A stretch of DNA of 64,000 nucleotides from an uncultured Ruminococcus sp. (GCA_902799245.1 CADBZY010000003.1:117902-181901); one strand, 5' to 3'; counted from the stretch's first letter, positions 38,011 to 47,051 are shown. Program-made: numbers and translations. The notes: generated by a model not told the origin, from the sequence alone.

Positions 38011-39180
38011 ATGTGCAGAAAAAAAAGAGCGCTCATGCTATTTCTGACGCTCATTGCGGGACTTGCGGTATCAGCGATGATTACAGTGAGGCAGCTGCCC
38101 GACGAGCTTGTGATCCATCACAGCGGCAGCACACAGCTGAAAACGTTTCTTCCGGTATCGGTTGAAATCAACGACAGTTATTCCGACTCTGCCAAGGCAA
38201 AGCTATTCGGCATGGTGGGAGTAAAGGATGTCGGCATTCGCCGCGAGGAGCCTAAGAAGGTTATCCTTGCCGGAACGCTCTTCGGTCTGAGGATGTACAG
38301 TGACGGCGTAATGGTGGTGGGACTTTCGGATTTTGAATCCAATGGAAAAAAAGTCAATCCAGCAAAGGACTCCGGCATTTCGCGCGGGGAGATTATCCGG
38401 TCAGCGAACGGAAGGAAAATCTTTTCCAACGAGGCATTCGCAAAAGCCGTGACAGAATCCAAAGGCGCGCTGACGCTGGAGCTTATCGGAAAAGGAGGAC
38501 AATCCAGAAGCGTAAAGCTGACGCCTGTGAACTCCGATTCTGACGGATGCCTGAGAACGGGAATGTGGGTGCGTGACAGCGCGGCAGGCATAGGAACGCT
38601 TACCTATGTAGACCCGGCAACCGGAAATTTCGGAGGACTGGGTCACGGAATCTGCGACGCGGACACGCATGAAATAGTTCCCCTGCACGACGGAGAAATA
38701 GTCTCGGCACAGATCAGCAGCATAAGACGCGGCGTCAGAGGCTATGCGGGTGAAATACGGGGGTATCTCACAGAAGATGAGCTGGGGACGCTTGAAAGCA
38801 ATACTCTTTGCGGTGCTTTCGGGAAATATTCCTCGGAACTGCATAAACAAAAGCAATATGATGTGGCGCTGAAGCAGGAAGTACGTCAGGGAAAAGCAAA
38901 GATCCTTTGTACCGTGACATCTGACGGCCAGCCCCGGCTATACGATATTGTCATAGAGCGTATCAACTACAGCGGCGATCCGGCAAAAAATATGATTATC
39001 ACCGTTACTGACGAAAAACTGCTCGCAGAAACCGGCGGAATCATTCAGGGAATGAGCGGCAGTCCGCTGATTCAGAACGGAAAGTTCGTTGGAGCTGTAA
39101 CGCATGTATTTGTCAACGACCCGACAAGCGGATACGCGATTTTTGCGGAAAATATGCTTTGTCACCAGAATGACAGATAA
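38011..39180 (+). CDS. spoIVB: SpoIVB-type sporulation serine protease (S55)
   Basis: Forespore-secreted protease that triggers pro-sigma-K processing during endospore formation. The 389 residues begin with an N-terminal membrane/signal segment (ALMLFLTLIAGLAVSAMI), then a PDZ domain (about 100-180) and an S55 peptidase domain. Catalytic features are LGHGICDADTHEIVPLHDG (His), IQGMSGSPLIQ (Ser) and VNDPTSGYAIF. The ATG at 38011 has AAGGAGG (37996-38002) 8 bases upstream; earlier in-frame codons lack a site. spo0A, its usual neighbour, does not follow here. I could not fix a sigma-G promoter. Confidence 0.92.
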   Translation: MCRKKRALMLFLTLIAGLAVSAMITVRQLPDELVIHHSGSTQLKTFLPVSVEINDSYSDSAKAKLFGMVGVKDVGIRREEPKKVILAGTLFGLRMYSDGVMVVGLSDFESNGKKVNPAKDSGISRGEIIRSANGRKIFSNEAFAKAVTESKGALTLELIGKGGQSRSVKLTPVNSDSDGCLRTGMWVRDSAAGIGTLTYVDPATGNFGGLGHGICDADTHEIVPLHDGEIVSAQISSIRRGVRGYAGEIRGYLTEDELGTLESNTLCGAFGKYSSELHKQKQYDVALKQEVRQGKAKILCTVTSDGQPRLYDIVIERINYSGDPAKNMIITVTDEKLLAETGGIIQGMSGSPLIQNGKFVGAVTHVFVNDPTSGYAIFAENMLCHQNDR

Positions 39181-39222
39181 AAATCACGGTGCGTGTCCGC
39201 CGAAGCGGATTGCGCACCGTGA
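39179..39222 (-). terminator. Terminator of ddh
   Basis: Ten-base perfect stem (39184-39193 with 39213-39222) with an inner hairpin and TTTTTA on the minus strand; it also lies just after spoIVB. Confidence 0.85.
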
Positions 39223-39248
39223 ATGATTATCTATCAAACGATAAAGGA

Positions 39249-40229
39249 TTATAGCATTTCTGCAATGACCTGCTCACGTGTCTTGATGGACAGATCAACG
39301 GGAGCGATGTCAAACACCGTCTTGCAGCCGCAGTCGCCGCGATGGGACATTCTGTAAGCGGCACGGGCAAACGCCACAAGGACGCTGGCGGTAAATTCGG
39401 GGTTGGAATCGAGTTTCAGGCTGTATTCTATCACATGTCTGTTTCCGCCGTCTACGCCTGTGCTTCCTGTACGGATAACAAATCCTCCGTGAGGAATACC
39501 CTTATGGTCGCGGTCAAGTTCTTCCTGAGAGATAAAGTTGACAGTGGTGTCGTAATCGGAAAAATATTTCGGCATAGTGACGATTTCATGTTCAATACGA
39601 GCCTTGTCCGCGTCCTCGGCGGCCACTACATAGCAAAGACGTGTGTGTTTCTCACGCGTGGTAAGCTCGGGATTCTCTCCCGCGCGCACACTGTCAAGCG
39701 CCGCCTGCACGGGAATGGTGTACTGACGTGCGTCCAGTATTCCCTCAATGCGGCGAATAGCGTCGGAATGTCCCTGACTCACGCCTTTGCCCCAGAAGGT
39801 ATAGTCCTTACCGTCGGGGAGAATGGCGTTCGCGTAAAGCCTATTCAGGGAAAACATGCCGGGATCCCATCCAACGGATATAACCGCCACCTTGCCTCCT
39901 TTTTTGGCTGCCTTGTCCACGTTCGCAAAATGCTTGGGAATGTCTGCGTGAGTGTCGAAGCTGTCAATGACGTTAAAGTCTGCGGCGAGTGCAGGCGTCA
40001 TCTCAGGCAGATCCGTCGCACTGCCTCCGCATATAATCAGTACATCTATGTCATTCTTGTAATTGACAATATCGGCTGCGGAAAAAACCTTTGTATCCGG
40101 AAATACTGGATTGACCTTTTCGGGGCTTCTGCGGGTAAATACGCCGAAAAGCTCGGTGTCGGAATTTTGTCTAACCGCTGATTCCACCCCTCTGCCGAGG
40201 TTTCCATAGCCATAAATCGCAATCTTCAT
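39249..40229 (-). CDS. ddh: meso-Diaminopimelate dehydrogenase
   Basis: NADPH-dependent reductive amination of tetrahydrodipicolinate to meso-diaminopimelate, giving the one-step route to lysine and peptidoglycan precursor. The 326 residues match the family. The Rossmann loop IYGYGNLGRGVESAV starts the protein; VISVGWDPGMFSLNRLYANA and FWGKGVSQGHSDAIRR are the diagnostic ligand-binding segments. The promoter at 40298-40326 serves the gene alone. Confidence 0.95.
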   Translation of the reverse strand: MKIAIYGYGNLGRGVESAVRQNSDTELFGVFTRRSPEKVNPVFPDTKVFSAADIVNYKNDIDVLIICGGSATDLPEMTPALAADFNVIDSFDTHADIPKHFANVDKAAKKGGKVAVISVGWDPGMFSLNRLYANAILPDGKDYTFWGKGVSQGHSDAIRRIEGILDARQYTIPVQAALDSVRAGENPELTTREKHTRLCYVVAAEDADKARIEHEIVTMPKYFSDYDTTVNFISQEELDRDHKGIPHGGFVIRTGSTGVDGGNRHVIEYSLKLDSNPEFTASVLVAFARAAYRMSHRGDCGCKTVFDIAPVDLSIKTREQVIAEML

Positions 40230-40297
40230 ATCTTTTCTATTCCTTCCTTAGTTCTTGTTTCTTGTGAATCATATTGCTTTTTTGTCAGCTTATACAT

Positions 40298-40326
40298 ATG
40301 ATAACGATGAAGCTGCGGATTGTCAA
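40298..40326 (-). promoter_or_regulatory. Sigma-A promoter of ddh
   Basis: Minus strand TTGACA (40321-40326), 17-base spacer, TATCAT (40298-40303). Confidence 0.7.
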
Positions 40327-40429
40327 TATTTTTTTGTGTCGTAGGCGTGATGAATTGTAAAAATTTTTATTTATCCTTCTTTTATCAAATAATAATAACT
40401 TCGCCGGTCATGAGGCATAATATGTAAAA

Positions 40430-40646
40430 GGAAAGCACTGTCGGCGGCGGGACTGTACGGCGGAGCTTCCGGGATTAACAAATAACGGCTGTTTCTCTTA
40501 TGTCGGGGCTTGGCTATGTTTAGCTTACCGGACATTTAACCGTACTGACTTTTCCTGCCGCAAGGGAAGCCCGCCGTATTTGTCAAAAACGACCCCGACC
40601 GGACTGACGCTCATTTCGTAAGCCCGGTCGGGGACGCTGTGTTTTT
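40430..40646 (+). ncRNA. Structured small RNA, 6S-like rod, family not certain
   Basis: A long-range helix joins 40451-40470 to 40564-40584: TACGGCGG pairs with CCGCCGTA and GCTTCC with GGGAAGC. Inside it are ACGG/CCGT and ATGTC/GACAT helices and an apical loop. A terminator (40593-40646) follows, and the next gene has its own promoter at 40690. So this is most likely an independent RNA of about 200 bases, not a leader. A rod with a central open region, plus an alternative 3' hairpin (40552-40571), recalls 6S RNA, but I cannot match the consensus by eye. The 5' end is an estimate; no protein-coding frame fits. Confidence 0.5.
40593..40646 (+). terminator. Terminator of the structured RNA
   Basis: Ten-base GC-rich stem (40593-40602 with 40624-40633) followed 8 bases later by five T. 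Confidence 0.85.
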
Positions 40647-40689
40647 AGTTCCTAAATAAAGCCATCCAGAAAAAAATGACAGAAATTGA

Positions 40690-40718
40690 TTGACATTTCT
40701 ATAATAGTACTGTACAAT
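40690..40718 (+). promoter_or_regulatory. Sigma-A promoter of the NlpC/P60-like secreted protein gene
   Basis: TTGACA (40690-40695), 17-base spacer, TACAAT (40713-40718). Confidence 0.8.
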
Positions 40719-40752
40719 AAATAATAGGATTTTTATTTAGGGGGTCTCCATA

Positions 40753-43512
40753 ATGAAAAGGAAATTCCAAAGACTAATCAAAAACAGAAGACTTATGGCA
40801 GCAATTGCCGCATTTCTGTTCGCCTCTGACATAGTAATCACCATGATGGCCAGTAACGTCGACTGGCTCAATGCCAATGCAGCTACTACTGGTTCCCTCG
40901 CCTCAATGAGAGCCAGAGCTGAAGCTATCGTCAATTACAAATGGACGCCTTCCAGGAATATCATGACCTGGAACAACTGCACATACAACGGCTTACGGTA
41001 TTTTCCTGCCGGTGTTCCTGTACAAGGAGTTCCATTCTGTCTTTTTACCTCTGAGGTCGTTAAAAGAAGTCAATTGACACTGAATGAGTATAAATCGTAC
41101 GCTTCGAGTAATTATTCAACTACAGCAAAATGCAAAAGTAAAGGCAATGAGAGCAGAACAGGACCCGTTTACGGCTCATGCTGTGCAGCCTTTGTCAGCG
41201 AGGTAATGGGAGGAAGCTGGATGGGAATTAATGTCTCCTCCATTGCAACCAGCCGTCAGGCCTCACATGTCAATGACGCATACGCTAAGCACATCAGAGT
41301 CGGCGATGCTCTTGACAAAGGTTCACATATTCTCTGGATCGGAGATATCACCGACGAATATTTTGTTATTTATGAACAGACCCCCCCTGTGGCACATAAG
41401 GTTCTCATAAAAAAATCCTCGGCTATTGATTCAGCAGGACGTTTTAGATATGGCTGCAACGCTTATACAAGAATATCCCGGTACAATCTAAAAAACACCG
41501 ACCTGACCGTTTCCGCGCCTGCCGCCCGTTCAACCGCCGCGTATTACGCAGAAAACGCAGAAGCTACCATTCAATGGAATTCGGTTACGAATGCCAGCTA
41601 TTACCTTGTGGATGTAAATAAGGACGGGAAGAGCATCGTCAAACAGGAAGCTGTAATAGATAATTTCTACAAAATCAACAAGGGTAACGGTAATTATGAA
41701 GTTTACGTCACCGCGGTAAGCGGCAGCAATACAAAAAAGAGCAGCCGCGTTTCATTTACAATTGGTCGCCTTGATACTCCCAAAATAGCAAATACGGCCG
41801 AGTATTATGAAGCCGGTCAAAACGTTTCAATCAAGTGGAATGCCTGCGTTGGCGCCACGGGATATAATATTTCTATTATCAAGGACAATCAATCTACTTA
41901 CGTCAATAAAAACCTGACAACAAATTCCTATACTTTCTCTCCAGAAGACGGTTATTATGAAACACGTGTAGAGGCTAAGAACGAAAACGGCGGCTCGCAG
42001 AAAACCGTGTCGGATATATATTCGTTCTGTGTAGGAAATAAACGTTTAATTGCCATTGATAAATCAGTAACACATTTTGCTCACAACGGAGATGTCAATC
42101 TAAGCTGGAATGATTGTGAAGGAGTTTCGGATTATACATTGGAAATAACCGATACCAATGACAGCACCAAAGTCCAGAAGCACAGCGTTTCGGGAAGCAG
42201 CTCGTACGTCGTGCGGAATCTACCGGACGGTCAGTACAAGGCAATTGTTTCTGCTGTGAAATCCACAGGTGAATTCGATTGGCTTCCTTCCAAGGCTTTC
42301 AAGTTCTACGTTGGCAAGTTAGATAAGCCTGTTGTTGTTCCTGACGCAAAATATCACAGCATTAATTCAAAGGCCACTGTAACCTGGAAACAATGTGAAG
42401 GTGCGGTTGGTTATCATGTTGAAGTCAGTTCAAACGGCAGTAAGGTATTCGAAGATGAATTTAGCGGAACGACGTGTACCTTTGATGTAGAAAGAGGCAA
42501 ATATAGTGTTACTGTTTCAGCAGTTAACACGAATGGCGGACGGCAGGAACGTAAGAGCGATCCGGTTGATATATGGGCAGTATCGCTCAACATTGAAGGC
42601 TCGGTACAGAGCTTGAATCTCAGAGCCAGTGCAAAATTAAAAGCTGTCGTTTCAGACCACGATCCCGGTGATTCTGTGACATGGTCGTCTGATGCCCCAA
42701 ATATTATTTCGGTATCTTCTGACGGTACGATTACCGCTAAAGGAGTCGGAACCACCAATGTGAAAGCGCATATCCGAGACCTTTCGGTTCCTTATACCGT
42801 CTGTGTTGTGCCTAACCTCTCCTTTGAAACGCTTGGCGCAAGCATTCGCCTGAGTCAGCCCTACGGAATCCGCTTCGGAATAAGAGTTAACAAAAATCAA
42901 GATTTCAAAGCCATCACAGTGATTGAGTACGGAACCCTTATTATCAGCGCTGGAACACTTGGAAACGACGATCTTACACTTAATACAAATAACATTCTGA
43001 GAATCAAGGCAGATAAGTACCTTGAAAACACCAGCACTCATACTACCTATACAGGCGTGCTTATTAATATTCCTAAATCCTTCTTTGGGACCAATGTTGT
43101 GGGCAGAGGATATTTGAAATATCGCGGCCTGGATGGTGTTGTTTATACTGTGTACTCATCAAAAGTAGTCAAGTCGTTTAACGGAGTGTTGAAGACAGCA
43201 TATGACAGCTATATGAGTATTGAAAAGCCAAATGCTGCACAACAGGCTGTCATTAAAAAACTTCAGGCTCTTATCGATGATGGTAAGCCAAAGGAAGAGC
43301 AACAGCCTGAAACCACCTCGTCCAATGTGGAACAGCCTGAGACTACCTCGTCCAATGTGGAACAGCCTGAGACTACCTCGTCCAATGTAGAACAGCCTGA
43401 AACTGTCACATCCAATGTGGAGCAGCCTGAAACTGCCTCATCTAATGTGACACAGCCTGAAGCTACCTCTTCCAATGAGGCACAGACTGAAACGCCTTCT
43501 TCTGGAGAATAA
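40753..43512 (+). CDS. Secreted NlpC/P60- or CHAP-like protein with Fn3-like, Big2 and GASIRL domains
   Basis: 919 residues. A membrane/signal segment (about 13-36) is followed by a papain-like amidase domain: Cys in YGSCCAAFVSEV (143/144) and His in KGSHILWIGDI (192) would form the catalytic pair. Four Fn3-like repeats of about 95 residues follow (roughly 250-610), then a Big2 Ig-like domain (about 610-695) and a domain beginning LGASIRLSQPYGIRFGI (about 697-850). The end is seven 10-residue repeats of EQPETTSSNV type. No LPXTG or dockerin was found. AGGGGG is 8 bases before the ATG. It probably acts on, or attaches to, the cell wall. Confidence 0.8.
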   Translation: MKRKFQRLIKNRRLMAAIAAFLFASDIVITMMASNVDWLNANAATTGSLASMRARAEAIVNYKWTPSRNIMTWNNCTYNGLRYFPAGVPVQGVPFCLFTSEVVKRSQLTLNEYKSYASSNYSTTAKCKSKGNESRTGPVYGSCCAAFVSEVMGGSWMGINVSSIATSRQASHVNDAYAKHIRVGDALDKGSHILWIGDITDEYFVIYEQTPPVAHKVLIKKSSAIDSAGRFRYGCNAYTRISRYNLKNTDLTVSAPAARSTAAYYAENAEATIQWNSVTNASYYLVDVNKDGKSIVKQEAVIDNFYKINKGNGNYEVYVTAVSGSNTKKSSRVSFTIGRLDTPKIANTAEYYEAGQNVSIKWNACVGATGYNISIIKDNQSTYVNKNLTTNSYTFSPEDGYYETRVEAKNENGGSQKTVSDIYSFCVGNKRLIAIDKSVTHFAHNGDVNLSWNDCEGVSDYTLEITDTNDSTKVQKHSVSGSSSYVVRNLPDGQYKAIVSAVKSTGEFDWLPSKAFKFYVGKLDKPVVVPDAKYHSINSKATVTWKQCEGAVGYHVEVSSNGSKVFEDEFSGTTCTFDVERGKYSVTVSAVNTNGGRQERKSDPVDIWAVSLNIEGSVQSLNLRASAKLKAVVSDHDPGDSVTWSSDAPNIISVSSDGTITAKGVGTTNVKAHIRDLSVPYTVCVVPNLSFETLGASIRLSQPYGIRFGIRVNKNQDFKAITVIEYGTLIISAGTLGNDDLTLNTNNILRIKADKYLENTSTHTTYTGVLINIPKSFFGTNVVGRGYLKYRGLDGVVYTVYSSKVVKSFNGVLKTAYDSYMSIEKPNAAQQAVIKKLQALIDDGKPKEEQQPETTSSNVEQPETTSSNVEQPETTSSNVEQPETVTSNVEQPETASSNVTQPEATSSNEAQTETPSSGE
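43298..43509 (+). repeat. 30-base tandem repeats at the 3' end of the secreted amidase-like gene
   Basis: Seven copies of a 30-base unit coding for EQPETTSSNV-like residues; the second and third copies are identical, later ones drift. Confidence 0.9.
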
Positions 43513-43542
43513 ATCAAACAAAGTAATACATGAAATTTTTTA

Positions 43543-43582
43543 AAGTACAGTTGCTGATAAAATCCGCAACTGTACTTTTTTC
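43543..43582 (+). terminator. Terminator after the secreted amidase-like gene
   Basis: Twelve-base perfect stem (43543-43554 with 43566-43577) running into six T. Confidence 0.92.
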
Positions 43583-43635
43583 TATCCCATTTTAGCGGGA
43601 GCTTTAACTGGACGAACAAATATTTTTTAAACTAA

Positions 43636-43663
43636 TTGACATTCTATCAAAAATATGCATAAT
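43636..43663 (+). promoter_or_regulatory. Sigma-A promoter of the secreted transglutaminase-like gene
   Basis: TTGACA (43636-43641), 16-base spacer, CATAAT (43658-43663). Confidence 0.7.
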
Positions 43664-43720
43664 AATAAGTAGGAGAGAAGTGTGGCTTTGAATTAACGTT
43701 GCGGAAAGGAATAATGATGA

Positions 43721-45445
43721 ATGAAATTGTATCAAGAGCTACATAATCGCATTTGCCGTACCACTTTATCCATTGCGGCTGTTGCATCCTCGCTATTTGT
43801 GCTATGTATTGTTTTTTCAACTGTTTCATTTATGGAAGTATCAGCATCCGGTTTGGTTACTCCGACCGACATACCAATGCTGTCCTCCAACGAAATAGCT
43901 AAGACCGTAGCGGTTACAAGAAAAGCTCCGGATTTTCTTCTGTCAAACCAGACCGGAATTAGAAAAAACACAGGCACAAAGTTCAGTCGTTTTCTTCCGG
44001 CCACTGGCTATAACGGAAACTACAGAAGCGAGCTTGATGACAATGAAAAAAAGACATATGACGCTCTCTATCAGGCATTAGTAGTTGAAAGGAAGAATTA
44101 TACCGAAACCGTACGTGTGGATTACAATCCCACCATTCCGTTCGATGTAGTCTATTCCAACCCTGACAGCGATGATCTGAGCATAGATGATCTGGGCGAT
44201 ATTGATGACATCGTTCTGAGTGCCGCCGCCGCTTTCTTTTATGATTGTCCCGAGGCATTCTGGGTACGTTCATTCAACTATACAATCGACGCCGATCTTA
44301 CTTCCGGCAAAAATCAGGGGAAAGGTTATGTTGACTGGATTGAATTTGAATTCGGAAGTGATGCTTATCCTAATGCATACAATGATCTGGCAGCATATGA
44401 CACAGGTCTTTCCGCTGCTGTGAGCAGCATTAATCAATCGAGAAAAAACGAATCGATATACGAAACGATCAAAGCCATACACGATTACATTCTTCTCAAT
44501 GCTTCCTATGAATATGACGCCTTAAGCGGATCCACATATACTTATGGCTATGCTTATACCGCAACTCCGCTCTTTACTGGAAAGGGCAAATTTGTCTGCG
44601 AAGGATATTCCAAAGCGATGAAGATTCTTTGCGGCAAATTCGGCATAAACTGTGCTCTGGTATCGGGCGACGGAATGACCTCTGCTTCATCCGGCGGACC
44701 CCATATGTGGAACTATGTTCAGATAGGCGACAAATGGTATGCCGTGGATTCTACCTGGGATGACGGCTTGTTTAATCAGGACGGTACGCCTGCCTTGAAT
44801 TACAACTATTTTCTGGTCGGCAGCACCACATGGGTGAAAAACAACATGACCTTTTCCCAGGATCATATTTCCAACGGACAGGTAATGAGCAGCCCCACGA
44901 AATTCTCGATGGTCTTTCCGATACTCAGTGAGTCCGCTTATGACCGATATATAGTTGATACTAATCCAAAAATAACCTTAACTACTCTTGGCGCCAGTAT
45001 AAGACTCAGCGAACCGTACGGCATTCGCTTCGGAATTCAAATAAAACGTGATGACGCTCTTAAAGCAGTACATCATATTCCCGAATTCGGCACACTGATT
45101 ATTCCTGCCACTACGCTTGGAGACAATGAACTGACTATCAACACCCCAAATGTACGCAAGATCAGAGCCGAGAATATTTACAGTCAAGACGAAACACAGT
45201 ACACCTATACCGGTGTCCTTATCAAGATACCCAAATCCTTCTTTGGAACCAACATCAAAGGAAGAGGCTACCTTATCTATATTGATAATGAAACCGGCGA
45301 GGAACATATTATTTATTCCAAAACGGTGGAAAGATCGTTTTATGGCGTTGCCCAGGCTGCGTATGATCATTATTCCTCTATAGAAAATCCGAGTGAGTCA
45401 GATAAGTCAATACTGAATAAGCTTAAAGGCTTTTTAAACAATTAA
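43721..45445 (+). CDS. Secreted transglutaminase-like protein with C-terminal GASIRL domain
   Basis: 574 residues. The N-terminal hydrophobic segment (SIAAVASSLFVLCIVFSTV) is a signal peptide. A transglutaminase core lies at about 245-350: Cys in KGKFVCEGYSKAM, His in GGPHMWNYVQIG and Asp in YAVDSTWDDG. The C-terminal 155 residues (from LGASIRLSEPYGIRFGI to the end) are homologous to those of the preceding gene product. GGAAAGGA precedes the ATG by 11 bases. It may be a peptidase or cross-linking enzyme at the cell surface; the C-terminal domain has no family I recognise. Confidence 0.82.
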   Translation: MKLYQELHNRICRTTLSIAAVASSLFVLCIVFSTVSFMEVSASGLVTPTDIPMLSSNEIAKTVAVTRKAPDFLLSNQTGIRKNTGTKFSRFLPATGYNGNYRSELDDNEKKTYDALYQALVVERKNYTETVRVDYNPTIPFDVVYSNPDSDDLSIDDLGDIDDIVLSAAAAFFYDCPEAFWVRSFNYTIDADLTSGKNQGKGYVDWIEFEFGSDAYPNAYNDLAAYDTGLSAAVSSINQSRKNESIYETIKAIHDYILLNASYEYDALSGSTYTYGYAYTATPLFTGKGKFVCEGYSKAMKILCGKFGINCALVSGDGMTSASSGGPHMWNYVQIGDKWYAVDSTWDDGLFNQDGTPALNYNYFLVGSTTWVKNNMTFSQDHISNGQVMSSPTKFSMVFPILSESAYDRYIVDTNPKITLTTLGASIRLSEPYGIRFGIQIKRDDALKAVHHIPEFGTLIIPATTLGDNELTINTPNVRKIRAENIYSQDETQYTYTGVLIKIPKSFFGTNIKGRGYLIYIDNETGEEHIIYSKTVERSFYGVAQAAYDHYSSIENPSESDKSILNKLKGFLNN

Positions 45446-45479
45446 TTTTCATAATCAGACGCAAGGAGATGCATTTTTT

Positions 45480-45818
45480 TTGGACAAGTTTTTAAAAGTT
45501 AAAATTATATTACTGACGATCGCTGCGACACTTACTGTGGAAGCAGTTGTCACTTCAGTGCTCTGCGGTTTCGGCGTTATCCATGTAGGTTTAGGGAAAG
45601 AGAAGCCTGTTTCTATCGTAGTTATTTCACCGACAGACCAGACGACCACAACAACAGAGGAATCAACGACCGCTTCAACGACGGAAACAACTGTAGAAGA
45701 AGAAACAACCACAAGCAAAAAGAAAACAACAACCAAAAAAGCAACAGCAGCTACTACTACTACCACTAAAAATCAAACAGGTGACAACGACGGAGAATGG
45801 TTAGCTGATTGGTATTGA
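45480..45818 (+). CDS. Small secreted or membrane protein with Thr-rich tail
   Basis: 112 residues, function unknown. An N-terminal hydrophobic segment (IILLTIAATLTVEAVVTSVLCGFGVI) is followed by a low-complexity tail of Thr, Glu and Lys (about 50-105) ending EWLADWY. The start is a TTG at 45480 with AAGGAG 11 bases upstream. It lies 34 bases after the transglutaminase gene and before the terminator at 45843, so both are probably one transcript. Confidence 0.65.
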   Translation: MDKFLKVKIILLTIAATLTVEAVVTSVLCGFGVIHVGLGKEKPVSIVVISPTDQTTTTTEESTTASTTETTVEEETTTSKKKTTTKKATAATTTTTKNQTGDNDGEWLADWY

Positions 45819-45842
45819 TACTCAAAAAGATTCATCACACTC

Positions 45843-45903
45843 GGCATATCGCAAAGTCATGGCGGACGCTTTCCATATTGGCTTTGCGGTATGCCATTTT
45901 ATT
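45843..45903 (+). terminator. Terminator after the Thr-rich protein gene
   Basis: Fourteen-base stem with one G-T pair (45843-45856 with 45882-45895) followed by ATTTTATT. Confidence 0.7.
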
Positions 45904-45912
45904 ACATTCGCA

Positions 45913-45940
45913 TTGACATTTCAGATATTTAATGTATAAT
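45913..45940 (+). promoter_or_regulatory. Sigma-A promoter of the YkuD-like gene
   Basis: TTGACA (45913-45918), 16-base spacer, TATAAT (45935-45940). Confidence 0.85.
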
Positions 45941-45992
45941 CATAATAACGAAGATACTCGTGATTACAGTAAAAGATAATGGTGATTTTGAG

Positions 45993-46898
45993 ATGTACAA
46001 AAAAAATAACGATTCAAAAAAAATAAGAATGGCTGCGTTTGCGCTTTGTACGGTTGCTATGCTTCTTGCGGTCTTCACGGTGACGGTATATAAAGGCAAA
46101 CGCTCGACCGATGACGGACGCAACCATCCGATTCCCATGAATGTTGATTCCCAGTATGACCCTGTAACTGATTCCGATATGTCCGCTGTTTCAGAGGATG
46201 CGGTAAGCTCGCAAGAACAGATTTCCTCTAATGTTTCTTCGGCAGCTGAGGACGTCTCTTCTGTTCCCACCTCTAACAACGACGACAACGACATTCTGGA
46301 TCCTGACAATAAATCTGAGTTTTATATGGTTGTTTACACCGGAAATCAGATGATAGTAGTGTATCAGAAGGACCAAGACGGCAAATACACCCATAAGTTT
46401 CATTTTATGAAGTGCTCTACCGGTGCAATGGATACCACTCCCACCAAGGAGGGTGTTTATCGCATTGAGAAAAAAGTGAGATGGGGTGAGCTTGATAAAA
46501 AGGATTTTGCTCAATACTGCTGTCTCATAAGCGAAAAAAACAATTATTTCATCAGCTCAATATCTTACAGCAAAAAAAACGCCTGGACATTGAAAAACGG
46601 TGTGTACGACAATATCAGTAAGGCCACTACCGGTGGAAGTATTCAACTTTGTGTCCGTGACGCATATTGGATCTATAACAATATGCCAACAGGGACACAG
46701 GTTAACGTTGTTAACCGAGATGGTCCCGATGTCAAAATCAAGGATCTGCCAAAAAGCGTAAAGAAAAACGCTGGCTGGGATCCTACCGACAAGTGGTCAA
46801 AAGGCAATCCATATTATGCGACCACAACTAACGCCACCACCACAACCACAACGACCGCGGCATCTGAACAGACGTCAGACGAAGAAGCTGTCGGATGA
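45993..46898 (+). CDS. L,D-transpeptidase (YkuD) homologue lacking catalytic His and Cys
   Basis: 301 residues. A membrane anchor (MAAFALCTVAMLLAVFTVTVY) and a Ser-rich linker precede a YkuD-like domain (about 110-265), which is followed by a Thr-rich tail. The fold signatures CSTGAMDTTPTKEGVYRI, YSKKN and VRDAYWIYNNMPTGTQV are clear. Where active enzymes have FHS and SHGCxRL, this protein has FIS and TGGSIQL: His, the His-Gly pair and the nucleophile Cys are gone. It should therefore not cross-link peptidoglycan and may bind it instead. The ATG at 45993 has GGTGAT 6 bases upstream; a GTG at 45960 would extend it but lacks a site. Confidence 0.78.
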   Translation: MYKKNNDSKKIRMAAFALCTVAMLLAVFTVTVYKGKRSTDDGRNHPIPMNVDSQYDPVTDSDMSAVSEDAVSSQEQISSNVSSAAEDVSSVPTSNNDDNDILDPDNKSEFYMVVYTGNQMIVVYQKDQDGKYTHKFHFMKCSTGAMDTTPTKEGVYRIEKKVRWGELDKKDFAQYCCLISEKNNYFISSISYSKKNAWTLKNGVYDNISKATTGGSIQLCVRDAYWIYNNMPTGTQVNVVNRDGPDVKIKDLPKSVKKNAGWDPTDKWSKGNPYYATTTNATTTTTTTAASEQTSDEEAVG

Positions 46899-47015
46899 TC
46901 CAACTTGGTTTGTTTTTTCAAAACAATCTGAAACATTCCCGATAAACAAAAAATTATAAAAATTTTTGAAAAATTTAGCTCTTGCTCTTGTAATTTATGG
47001 AAAAATAGGATATTA

Positions 47016-47021
47016 TATAAT
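47016..47021 (+). promoter_or_regulatory. -10 element of the GAPDH gene
   Basis: TATAAT 31 bases before the ATG; no clear -35 at the right distance, although the upstream 60 bases are very AT-rich. Confidence 0.5.
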
Positions 47022-47051
47022 CAGAAATTTTCTTTAGGAGGTAACTTTCCC

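Noticed and set aside
40381..40646. Cobalamin or c-di-GMP riboswitch for the gene at 40753
   Set aside because: The core motifs of both classes are missing, and a terminator and a fresh promoter separate the element from the gene.
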